A DNA stretch of 11,333 nucleotides, taken from assembly GCA_023395575.1 (NCBI GenBank), contig JAEWZA010000517.1:1-11333 (forward strand), in the 5' to 3' direction. The notes beneath the pieces were generated by a model. The model did no database searches and was not told the origin of the DNA. It saw nothing but the letters and a program-made list of their open reading frames with translations. The stretch comes from Bacillota bacterium. GTDB taxonomy: Bacteria; Bacillota; Clostridia; Acetivibrionales; DSM-1351. Of the stretch, positions 1-6,168 are shown piece after piece; within the stretch, counting starts at the first letter, position 1, and the number at the start of each line of letters is the position of its first letter. The position numbers and the translations under genes are program-made.

Positions 1-1005
1 TGTTATCGGACTTCCTCCATCACTGGTTGGTGATGTATATGTAATTGTAACTTGTTCATCACCAGCTGTAGCAGTTACTGCTGTTGGTGCTCCCGGTACT
101 GTTGCTGGTGGTGCTGGTGCTACAGGCGTTGCTGTAAGTACATTTGAAGGAGCACTGTCTCCAACTGCATTGGTTGCTATTACATCAAAGCTATACTCTT
201 TTCCGTTAGTTAATCCTGTTATTGTGGCTGTTGTTTCCGTAGCAGCTACATCAACTGTTTTTACAAAATCTATGCCATCATAAACTTGTACTTTATAGCC
301 TGTTATCGGACTTCCTCCATCACTGGTTGGTGATGTATATGTAATTGTAACTTGTTCATCACCAGCTGTAGCAGTTACTGCTGTTGGTGCTCCCGGTACT
401 GTTGCTGGTGGTGCTGGCGCAATAGGCGTTGCTGTAAGTACATTTGAAGGAGCACTGTCTCCAACTGCATTGGTTGCTATCACATCAAAGCTATACTCTT
501 TTCCGTTAGTTAAGCCTGTTATTATAGCTGATGTTTCTGTAGCAGCTACATCAACTGTTTTTACAAGAGTTACGCCATCGTATACTTCTATTTTATAGCC
601 TGTTATTGGACTTCCTCCATCAGTGGTTGGTGCTGTATAGGTTACTGTAACTTGCTCATCACCAGCTGTAGCAGTTACCGCTGTTGGCGCTCCCGGTACC
701 GTTGCTGGTGGCGCTGGTGCAACAGGCGTTGCTGTAAGTACATTTGAAGGAGTACTATCTCCAACTGCATTGGTTGCTATTACATCAAAGCTATACTCTT
801 TTCCGTTAGTTAAGCCTATTATTGTTGCTGTTGTTTCTGTAGAAGCCACATCAACTATTTTTACAAGAGTTACGCCATCGTATACTTCTATTTTATAGCC
901 TGTTATCGGACTTCCCCCATCATTAGTTGGCACTGTATATGTTATTGTAACTTGTCCATCACCAGCTGTAGCAGTTACCGCTGTTGGCGCTCCCGGTACT
1001 GTTGC
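1..1005 (-). repeat. Tandem 300-bp repeats encoding FN3 domains (3 full units plus a partial)
   Basis: The sequence repeats with an exact 300-bp period: the 60 bases at 1, 301, 601 and 901 are near copies, and those at 1-60 and 301-360 are identical. By hand count, unit 1-300 differs from 301-600 at about 17 sites (about 94% identity), and 301-600 differs from 601-900 at about 23 (about 92%). No unit has an indel, so the frame is kept. Differences are clustered: 1-60 equals 301-360, and 561-600 equals 861-900. This suggests recombination or conversion between units. Counting from the first FN3 codon, domain boundaries fall at 1002, 702, 402 and 102. The array continues past the left edge. Confidence 0.95.
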
Positions 1006-2007
1006 TATTGGTGCTGCTATTTCAGGGGCTGTTCCTGGCTTATAAAAAGTAAAGTAATGCCCCTCTGCATCTGCTGTACAATTCTTTGCAATTACTCCAC
1101 CTTCAAAATTTCCACCACTTACTGAAGCATCTGCCAGAGGCGCTACTAAATGACCAGATAATCCCATAGCACTTATAGTACCTTCAGCATCTGGAAAATT
1201 CCATATCAACTTCATTCCTTCAAAATTAATCTGCGCTCCATTAACACTACCATCTAAGCCCTTTAATATCTGACCAAATGTTTGATAATTTATTCCGTCA
1301 TAAAACTGCATATTATAGAATGAAAGCGTGTAATCATTGGTATTAATTCCGGTGATTGAAATTACATACCTATGATTAACAAAATCCTGTATAGAAGATA
1401 GACCTGAAATTACTATACTTGATGCATCTTTAATTGTATCATATGGAATTGTCACATATGTATCATCTAAAGGATTAAGATTAATTGTTAATGTTCCCCC
1501 AACAAGAGAATAATTATTGCTTCCATTTGCACTCATTGCACTGGACTCTCGTTGCAGAGCAGTAAAAGCACTATTAAAATTAATATATCCAGGATTATAG
1601 GTAAATCTTGTAGAAAGCCATGAAGGCACTGTTGGTTCCACTGTCTCATAATATAAATAAGTATTTCTGTATTCAGCATATGTAGAAGAATATGAACTTA
1701 CCCAACTACCTTGAGAAAAGTCAATAATATTTTTAATATTTTTGACATATGACGAAGCAACTTGTCCATCACCTATAGTATTTGCTGTATCTAATGTGTC
1801 ACCAACTGCGACAGCACCTACAGCATGTCCAGATGCGGTAGCTGTAAGATTTCCCCTAACAAAATACTGATAATCACTCAAAACATTTCCAATAGTAAAA
1901 TCCTTACTATAAGTAAGACCTTCCGCTAAAACTATGTAATTCATCATATTTAGAATTATCAATAGTACTAGCATTTTCGAAATTAATTGATAAACCCCTT
2001 TTTTCAA
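1..2007 (-). CDS. Secreted/surface protein: signal peptide, choice-of-anchor A-like domain, tandem fibronectin type III repeats (C-terminus outside window)
   Basis: One open frame of 669 codons runs from a TTG at 2007 off the left edge. I chose TTG because a GGGGGT Shine-Dalgarno-like run lies 8 nt upstream and it adds the lysines (MKKG) that a signal peptide needs. The alternative ATG at 1974 has no ribosome binding site and no basic N-terminus. Residues 1-28 form a signal peptide with a long hydrophobic core ending VLA-EG. Residues about 30-330 resemble the choice-of-anchor A domain: an early YQYFVRGNLTA segment followed by VGAVAVGDT, and later IWNFPDAEGT, GHLVAPLADA and GGVIAKN. From residue 336 come 100-residue FN3 repeats (336-435, 436-535, 536-635, partial from 636), each with VPGAPTAVTAT, GGSPITGYK and NGKEYSFDVIATNAVGDS, linked by Pro/Ala-rich PVAPAPPA. 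In this family the wall- or membrane-anchoring signal is normally C-terminal, so here it would lie beyond the edge. Adhesion is an inference; the ligand is unknown. Confidence 0.85.
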   Translation of the reverse strand, partial: MKKGVYQLISKMLVLLIILNMMNYIVLAEGLTYSKDFTIGNVLSDYQYFVRGNLTATASGHAVGAVAVGDTLDTANTIGDGQVASSYVKNIKNIIDFSQGSWVSSYSSTYAEYRNTYLYYETVEPTVPSWLSTRFTYNPGYINFNSAFTALQRESSAMSANGSNNYSLVGGTLTINLNPLDDTYVTIPYDTIKDASSIVISGLSSIQDFVNHRYVISITGINTNDYTLSFYNMQFYDGINYQTFGQILKGLDGSVNGAQINFEGMKLIWNFPDAEGTISAMGLSGHLVAPLADASVSGGNFEGGVIAKNCTADAEGHYFTFYKPGTAPEIAAPIATVPGAPTAVTATAGDGQVTITYTVPTNDGGSPITGYKIEVYDGVTLVKIVDVASTETTATIIGLTNGKEYSFDVIATNAVGDSTPSNVLTATPVAPAPPATVPGAPTAVTATAGDEQVTVTYTAPTTDGGSPITGYKIEVYDGVTLVKTVDVAATETSAIITGLTNGKEYSFDVIATNAVGDSAPSNVLTATPIAPAPPATVPGAPTAVTATAGDEQVTITYTSPTSDGGSPITGYKVQVYDGIDFVKTVDVAATETTATITGLTNGKEYSFDVIATNAVGDSAPSNVLTATPVAPAPPATVPGAPTAVTATAGDEQVTITYTSPTSDGGSPIT

Positions 2008-2060
2008 ATCCCTTTACCCCCAAAATTTTTAAATATAAAATAACTGAACTTGCTCCATAT

Positions 2061-2091
2061 ATTCTAGTATTGTTTTGCTTTAATTTGACAA
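2061..2091 (-). promoter_or_regulatory. Candidate sigma-A-type promoter for the surface protein gene
   Basis: On the minus strand, TTGTCA (2091-2086; 5 of 6 to TTGACA) is followed after 19 bp by TAGAAT (2066-2061; 5 of 6 to TATAAT). The spacer is longer than the usual 17 bp, which weakens the call. It would give a 5' leader of about 45-50 nt before the TTG start at 2007. The next gene upstream is cut off by a strong terminator, so some promoter is needed in 2008-2240. Confidence 0.35.
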
Positions 2092-2124
2092 CTTAATATT
2101 CTTAACCAAAATCAAAGTAAATTA

Positions 2125-2155
2125 TTAGATATATTTACATTTCAAATATATCTAA
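2125..2155. promoter_or_regulatory. Perfect 12-bp inverted repeat, possible operator
   Basis: TTAGATATATTT (2125-2136) is followed by a 7-bp spacer (2137-2143) and its exact reverse complement AAATATATCTAA (2144-2155). It lies about 35 bp upstream of the candidate -35 element of the surface protein gene and about 85 bp below the upstream terminator. The arms are all A/T except one G-C pair each, so RNA stem stability would be low and there is no U-tract. A protein-binding site is more likely than a terminator. This is inferred from position and symmetry only. Confidence 0.4.
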
Positions 2156-2184
2156 AATTGACTATTTATATTTTGAAAAACTAA

Positions 2185-2208
2185 CTAGTATTCTCCCCAA
2201 AATACTAG
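2185..2208. promoter_or_regulatory. Perfect 8-bp inverted repeat with C/G-rich centre, possible operator
   Basis: CTAGTATT (2185-2192) and AATACTAG (2201-2208) are exact reverse complements around the 8-bp centre CTCCCCAA. The half-site CTAGTATT occurs a third time at 2064-2071, overlapping the candidate -10 of the surface protein gene. Sharing of this half-site between the distal palindrome and the promoter fits a regulator acting on the downstream gene, but three short AT-rich matches may be chance. Confidence 0.35.
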
Positions 2209-2239
2209 CCTAGAACAAAATATTTTGCATTTTATTCAT

Positions 2240-2276
2240 AAAAAAGCTGCTAACATCGGATGTTAGCAGCTTTTTT
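2240..2276 (-). terminator. Strong intrinsic terminator after the zinc-ribbon protein gene (works in both directions)
   Basis: An 11-bp perfect stem (2246-2256 with 2260-2270; arm GCTGCTAACAT) closes a 3-nt loop. It is flanked by A5-6 on one side and T6 on the other, so either strand yields a hairpin followed by a U-run. It lies about 30 bp past the stop of the minus-strand gene 2308-2724. It ends the aroQ-efp block and separates it from the surface protein gene. Confidence 0.93.
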
Positions 2277-2307
2277 ATCTGAGATTTCTTATTCTTATTC
2301 AATAATC

Positions 2308-2724
2308 TTATTCTTCTTCATGTTCACATTCACAACCGCAACCACAATCATCATCGCAGTTACAATCCCATTCTAGCTCTATCTTTTCATGGCAATGGGG
2401 ACATTCGATTGTTTCAGCATCTTCATCAATCATGTCTAGATCAACTTCTATTATCTCACCGCAGTATGGGCATTCAACTTCTTCAAACTCTAGATCTTCG
2501 TCTTCATATACCACTTTTTCAAGTTCAGCAAGATCTTCATCAATACCATCAACCTGTTCGCTCATCTCGTCTTGGATTTCTTCAATATCCTCAATAGCAA
2601 GTGAAATGTCATCCAAAACATCAATGATTGCATTCAACAATTTACCCTCATTTGTTGAATCATCCATTTTCATACCCTCTGCCAAGCCTTTGATGAAAGC
2701 TACTCTTTCGCTAATATAGCTCAT
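2308..2724 (-). CDS. Small acidic zinc-ribbon protein, CD1247 N-terminal domain type
   Basis: 138 residues, function unknown. The N-terminal half (about 1-50: SERVAFIKGLAEGM, then NEGKLLNAIIDVLDDI) matches the conserved start of a clostridial family that I recall as named after C. difficile CD1247. Residues about 35-75 are acidic and look helical, possibly coiled coil. A four-cysteine zinc ribbon follows: CPYC at 85-88 and CPHC at 108-111. The last 18 residues hold six further cysteines (121, 123, 127, 129, 131, 133) among Asp and Glu. The start is supported by GAGGAGG about 8 nt upstream. The gene lies 36 bp after efp with no terminator between them, so the two are probably cotranscribed, and the strong terminator at 2240-2276 follows. 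An RNA polymerase- or ribosome-associated role would be a guess. The family call is fairly secure; the function is not. Confidence 0.8.
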   Translation of the reverse strand: MSYISERVAFIKGLAEGMKMDDSTNEGKLLNAIIDVLDDISLAIEDIEEIQDEMSEQVDGIDEDLAELEKVVYEDEDLEFEEVECPYCGEIIEVDLDMIDEDAETIECPHCHEKIELEWDCNCDDDCGCGCECEHEEE

Positions 2725-2760
2725 TAATCCTACCTCCTCATTACCATTATTAGTATTTTA

Positions 2761-3324
2761 TTATTTGTTTACTCTTTCCATGTACTCATTTGTTCTAGTA
2801 TCAATTCTTATAACATCACCAATATTTACAAATAGTGGAACCTTTACAACGTAACCAGTTTCAACTGTAGCAGGTTTTGTTGCTCCTGTAGTAGTATCAC
2901 CCTTAAATCCTGGATCTGTTTCAGTAACCTCTAGCTCAACAAATGTAGGAGGTTCAATTCCGAAAACATTTCCCTTATGTGAAAGTATTCTAACTACTTC
3001 ATTTTCCTTAACAAGAGCAAGAGTATCACCTATTGTTTCCTTGTTTATTGGAAGCTGCTCATATGACTGAACATCCATGAAATAATAAAGATCTTCGGCT
3101 TTGTAAAGGTATAGCATATCTTTTCTATCAATATGTGCCTTAGGCATTTTGTCAGTTGGGTTAAAGGTTCTTTCCACTGTAGCACCAGTAACAATATTTT
3201 TTAGCTTACATCTAACAAAAGCTGCTCCTTTTCCAGGCTTAACGTGTTGGAATTCCACTACTTGGAATATGTTATTATCATATTCAAACGTCACACCATT
3301 TTTAAAATCACCAGCTACTATCAT
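2761..3324 (-). CDS. efp: Translation elongation factor P
   Basis: 187 residues, the usual length (about 185). EF-P binds between the ribosomal P and E sites and restarts ribosomes stalled on polyproline. The start MIVAGDFKNGVTFEYD and the three-domain layout are typical: KOW-like about 1-64, OB about 65-127, and a C-terminal OB-like domain ending VKVPLFVNIGDVIRIDTRTNEY. The domain I loop PGKGAAFVR carries Lys32, the position modified in other bacteria (5-aminopentanol in Bacillus subtilis; beta-lysyl in E. coli with EpmA/B). No modification gene is visible here. A GGAGG ribosome binding site precedes the ATG. It follows the Xaa-Pro peptidase gene as in Bacillus (yqhT-efp), but with a 199-bp gap holding its own candidate promoter. 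The call is very secure. Confidence 0.98.
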   Translation of the reverse strand: MIVAGDFKNGVTFEYDNNIFQVVEFQHVKPGKGAAFVRCKLKNIVTGATVERTFNPTDKMPKAHIDRKDMLYLYKAEDLYYFMDVQSYEQLPINKETIGDTLALVKENEVVRILSHKGNVFGIEPPTFVELEVTETDPGFKGDTTTGATKPATVETGYVVKVPLFVNIGDVIRIDTRTNEYMERVNK

Positions 3325-3405
3325 ACTATACCTCCGTAATAAATATACATTTTATGATTAATTAATAACATAAATAACCATTTTGCATTATTAGCATCTT
3401 AATTT

Positions 3406-3434
3406 ATATTAAATTATATTTGACTTTAAGGCAA
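3406..3434 (-). promoter_or_regulatory. Candidate sigma-A-type promoter of efp
   Basis: Minus-strand TTGCCT (3434-3429) and TAATAT (3411-3406) are separated by exactly 17 bp in the 199-bp gap (3325-3523) before efp, giving a leader of about 75 nt. The gap has no clear terminator after the peptidase gene, only short weak dyads such as CTAGT-GAA-ACTAG at 3481-3493. Read-through from aroQ and the peptidase into efp remains possible, with this promoter adding internal expression. Confidence 0.45.
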
Positions 3435-3523
3435 GGAAAATTTTCAATATTATACGTTTTTTCATATTATTTTATCTTTCCTAGTGAAACTAGTCTATAA
3501 TCATGCAATTATTGCCAAATAAA

Positions 3524-4609
3524 TTACAATATTATTATTTCCTTTGTTGACTTTGTCAATACCATAGGATTGTCATCCTTAATGATAATTGTATCTTCAA
3601 TTCTTACACCGCCCAAGCCTTCAACATATATTCCAGGCTCAATTGTTACAGCCATATTGTTTTCTAAAATTCTTTCACCGCCAATTGACAGTCTTGGACT
3701 CTCATGGATTTCCAAGCCTACACCATGGCCTAATCCATGCCCGAATTTACCTTCATAACCATTTCCGTATATAATGTCTCTTGCTAACTTGTCAACTTCT
3801 TTTCCTGTACGTCCTCTTATAGCTCCTCTTTCAGATGTTAGCTGTGCATTCAGGACTATTGTATAAATGTTTAACATTTCCTCTTTGGGCTGCCCTAAAA
3901 AAACAGTTCTAGTCATATCCGAGCAATAATGGTTGTACATAGCACCAAAATCCATTGTAATGGTATCACCTAATTCCAATTTCTTTTCAGATGCAATTCC
4001 ATGGGGCATTGAGGATCTTATGCCTGAAGCTACAATTGTTTCAAAGGACGCACCTGATGCACCCAGCTTTTTCATTTTATATTCTAATTCAGCTGCCACA
4101 TCCAGCTCAGTAATACCAGGCTTTATCATTGTTAAAACATGTTCAAATGCTGCATCTGCTATTTGTACTGCCTTGTCAATTATTTCTATCTCCTGTTCAT
4201 CCTTGATAGCTCTTAAATCATCGACAGCACTGCCTATACTAAATAATTCTGTATTTTTCATTTTGTCAGCATATCCTTTGTATTGATTAAAGGTCACACT
4301 TTGGTCTTCAAATCCAAGCTTCTTAATGCCTTCTGAATTAACTATTTCAAATATTGTGTCTAAAATATCAGACTTGTGCTGAACAATTTCAAATAATGGT
4401 GCCTGCTTTGCTGCCTGTTCAACGTATCTAAAGTCTGTCAGCAAATACGCCTTTTTATCAGTTATCAGCAAATTGGCAGAAGTGCCTGAAAAACCTGACA
4501 AGTACATATAGTTTTCCCTTTTAGTTATAAGTGCTCCATCAATTTTTAAGTCCTTTAGCTTATTTCTGAATATTTTCAATCGTAAAGATAAATTTCCCTT
4601 GTCGAACAT
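3524..4609 (-). CDS. M24-family Xaa-Pro aminopeptidase
   Basis: 361 residues, the normal size for the short bacterial and archaeal PepQ/YpdF/YqhT-type enzymes. It would remove N-terminal residues preceding proline in the cytoplasm. The creatinase N-domain spans about 1-130 (SLRLKIFRNKL, then RENYMYLSGFSGT), and the pita-bread catalytic domain about 138-357. The two-metal set is intact: Asp220 (TMDFGAMY), Asp231 (SDMTRT), His295 (GHGLGHGVGLEIHESP), Glu324 (TIEPGIY) and Glu338 (RIEDT), with His203 (MPHG) and His302 as the expected catalytic histidines. An AGGAGG site precedes the ATG. It starts 44 bp after aroQ and is very likely in the same transcript. Its link to efp is conserved in Firmicutes and thematically fits proline-rich peptide metabolism. 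Aminopeptidase versus Xaa-Pro dipeptidase (pepQ) activity cannot be settled by sequence. Confidence 0.92.
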   Translation of the reverse strand: MFDKGNLSLRLKIFRNKLKDLKIDGALITKRENYMYLSGFSGTSANLLITDKKAYLLTDFRYVEQAAKQAPLFEIVQHKSDILDTIFEIVNSEGIKKLGFEDQSVTFNQYKGYADKMKNTELFSIGSAVDDLRAIKDEQEIEIIDKAVQIADAAFEHVLTMIKPGITELDVAAELEYKMKKLGASGASFETIVASGIRSSMPHGIASEKKLELGDTITMDFGAMYNHYCSDMTRTVFLGQPKEEMLNIYTIVLNAQLTSERGAIRGRTGKEVDKLARDIIYGNGYEGKFGHGLGHGVGLEIHESPRLSIGGERILENNMAVTIEPGIYVEGLGGVRIEDTIIIKDDNPMVLTKSTKEIIIL

Positions 4610-4653
4610 TTTTCCGCCTCCTATAAATTCTATTTTTATTTAGAATTATCCAT

Positions 4654-5088
4654 TTAGTTCTGCAAATTTGCTGCCGCATGTAATGCCAGAATATAGCTCA
4701 TTTTCCCAAAACCACATATCTGGCCTACGCAAACTGGTGCTATAACAGATGTATGTCTAAATTCCTCTCTGCTATGTATATTTGAAAGATGTATTTCAAT
4801 TGTTGGTATTTCAATTGCTTTTATTGCATCCCTTATGGCTATGCTGTAATGGGTATAAGCTGCCGCATTTATAATAACAACGTCATATACACCTCTTGCA
4901 GAGTGCAGCTTTTCTATAATCTCACCTTCAATGTTTGATTGAATAAAATCAGTGTCCAGCCCAAGCTTCAAAGATTCATCATTTACCGCTTTAGCAATAT
5001 CAAGAAGCGTTTCACTTCCATAAACACTCTTTTCTCTTACCCCAAGCAAATTCAGATTAGGACCATTAATTACAAGTATTTTCTTCAT
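4654..5088 (-). CDS. aroQ: 3-dehydroquinate dehydratase, type II
   Basis: 144 residues, typical for type II enzymes, which are dodecamers. It converts 3-dehydroquinate to 3-dehydroshikimate, step 3 of the shikimate pathway (EC 4.2.1.10). Family motifs appear in order: INGPNLNLLGVRE (7-19) with lid Arg18, catalytic Tyr23 in VYG, SNIEGEIIEKLH (51-62), IINAAAYTHYSIAIRDA (72-88) with Asn74 and His80, catalytic His100 in EIHLSNIHSREEFR, Arg111, and GFGKMSYILAL at the C-terminus. Two small departures from the usual text are REK for REP at 18-20 and INAAA for INPAA at 73-77. Neither hits a catalytic residue. Its ATG overlaps the TGA of the upstream endonuclease IV-like gene (ATGA), indicating translational coupling. 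Other shikimate genes are not in the window. Confidence 0.97.
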   Translation of the reverse strand: MKKILVINGPNLNLLGVREKSVYGSETLLDIAKAVNDESLKLGLDTDFIQSNIEGEIIEKLHSARGVYDVVIINAAAYTHYSIAIRDAIKAIEIPTIEIHLSNIHSREEFRHTSVIAPVCVGQICGFGKMSYILALHAAANLQN

Positions 5089-5939
5089 GTTCTTATTATC
5101 CCTTCATATATTTTCTTCATTTCTAATGCATCCTCTGCCATCATACCTCTTGATTCGCAGATAATAACTGGCTCCATATTTCTTTTAACTAACACAGGAG
5201 CTAAATGTTCAAAATTGGGACCAAACTCTTTGTTTTCAAAATTCCAGTGCCTTTTCTCTCCGCCCTTTGTATATTCTATTCTGCTAAAATGACAGTGTAT
5301 ATACCTTGTTCTGTATGCCCCAATGTAATTTTCAATTAAATCAATAATAATTTTAAAATCCTCTTCTGAATTAAGAACTCCAAGACCTCTGGCATGAATA
5401 TGTCCAAAATCAATGGTTGGAATAATTCTTTCATCCAATTGACACATATCTAATATTTCCTCAAGTGTTCCCAATTGGTTCTGCTTTCCCAAAACCTCCG
5501 GACATATATGAATATCGCCAAAGCCAGCTGCATCTGCCAATTCTATAGTTTCTTTCAAAACCTGCTTTGCCGTCTCAATTGCCCAACCTTTATCCACCTT
5601 GCTATAAGCTCCACAATGAACAACTATCCTTTTTGCCTCCATCCATTTAGCTACCATCAAAGTATCTAAAATATACTTTTTTGATTTTTCCCTCTTATCC
5701 TCTTCTTCACTTGCCATACTTATATAATATGGAGCATGAATGCTTAAATATATACCATGCTTCTTGGCTTCTGTTCCAATTTCAACAGCCGTTTTTTCCT
5801 TAATATTTACACCCTTGGTACATGAATATTCATATGCATTTAAACCCATTGCAGCGAGCCATTCGGGCATTTGGGACGAATTTTTGAAGCCTTGCTCATA
5901 AAAGCTGTCTGAATTTCCTGATGGTCCGAATCTTATCAT
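5085..5939 (-). CDS. Endonuclease IV (Nfo)-like TIM-barrel metalloprotein
   Basis: 284 residues, very close to E. coli Nfo (285). Most positions matching the trinuclear zinc ligands of Nfo are kept: His68 (SIHAPY), His108 (VVHCGA), Glu148, Asp177 and His180 (DFGHIH), His215, His231 and Glu262 (ICESRG). The Asp of the D-x-H motif (Asp229 in E. coli) is replaced: the local sequence is GGEKRH, with Lys two residues before His231 and Glu three before. The usual LENTAGQG around the glutamate ligand reads CPEVLGKQ here. The protein may be a true AP endonuclease that cuts abasic DNA, or a relative in the xylose isomerase-like TIM-barrel superfamily with another substrate. An AGGAG site lies about 8 nt before the ATG. 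The coding end overlaps aroQ by 4 bp, so the two are co-translated. The fold is secure; the activity is moderately supported. Confidence 0.8.
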   Translation of the reverse strand: MIRFGPSGNSDSFYEQGFKNSSQMPEWLAAMGLNAYEYSCTKGVNIKEKTAVEIGTEAKKHGIYLSIHAPYYISMASEEEDKREKSKKYILDTLMVAKWMEAKRIVVHCGAYSKVDKGWAIETAKQVLKETIELADAAGFGDIHICPEVLGKQNQLGTLEEILDMCQLDERIIPTIDFGHIHARGLGVLNSEEDFKIIIDLIENYIGAYRTRYIHCHFSRIEYTKGGEKRHWNFENKEFGPNFEHLAPVLVKRNMEPVIICESRGMMAEDALEMKKIYEGIIRT

Positions 5940-6010
5940 GTATTATCTCCTGTTTATATTAAATTCCCTAAAGTATACATTTTCCCGAGGTTACGTCATA
6001 ATTATTCATT

Positions 6011-6036
6011 TGCGACCATAATATGCAACCATAATA
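6011..6036. repeat. 13-bp direct tandem repeat in the leader of the endonuclease IV-like gene
   Basis: TGCGACCATAATA (6011-6023) is followed directly by TGCAACCATAATA (6024-6036), with 12 of 13 identical. It lies 72-97 bp upstream of the ATG at 5939. Two head-to-tail copies spaced 13 bp apart, a little over one helical turn, could be a tandem activator or repressor site. No good promoter hexamers were found next to it. Confidence 0.6.
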
Positions 6037-6069
6037 GTTTTCAATACATTATTCTTATCCAGCTTTCCC

Positions 6070-6166
6070 AATCAACTTTCACATCTGAATATACTGCTTA
6101 ATGTCTATTAATATAGGTATGGTAGCAGGCTGGACTTTTCATTCGATAGCTGGGCTCCTTAATAGT
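6070..6166 (-). repeat. Degenerate intergenic repeat, copy A (downstream of the M18 gene)
   Basis: Read on the minus strand, this 97-bp stretch shares, in the same order, the blocks ACTATT, CAGCT, AAGTCC, AGCC, ACC, ATAGAC and TGTGAAAGTTGATT with the plus strand at 7656-7723. The last block is 14 of 14 identical (6083-6070 versus 7710-7723). It fills much of the 229-bp gap 5940-6168, where I see no intrinsic terminator for the M18 gene and no ORF. Origin and function are unknown. Confidence 0.5.
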
Positions 6167-6168
6167 TC

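Noticed and set aside
1..1005. Regularly spaced repeats as a CRISPR array
   Set aside because: The period is 300 bp with no distinct short repeats and unique spacers. The repeats are a continuous coding frame for FN3 domains.
2125..2208. Leader dyads as a riboswitch (for example cyclic di-GMP)
   Set aside because: I could not find conserved riboswitch core motifs. The dyads are mostly A/T with simple symmetry, so a DNA-binding site is the simpler reading.
2409..2719. Plus-strand open frames opposite the acidic zinc-ribbon gene (Ser/Ile-rich and His/Leu-rich products)
   Set aside because: These are antisense shadows of Asp/Glu codons. They have no ribosome site and low-complexity products, while the minus-strand gene has a family match and a strong ribosome site.
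3481..3523. Terminator after the Xaa-Pro aminopeptidase gene
   Set aside because: Only 4-5-bp dyads are present, without a following U-run.
3570..4286. Plus-strand open frames inside the Xaa-Pro aminopeptidase gene
   Set aside because: They are antisense to an intact M24 enzyme with all metal ligands, lack ribosome sites and show no recognisable motif.
4939..5292. Plus-strand frame across the junction of aroQ and the endonuclease IV-like gene
   Set aside because: It covers two well-supported overlapping genes on the other strand and has no start context or family resemblance.
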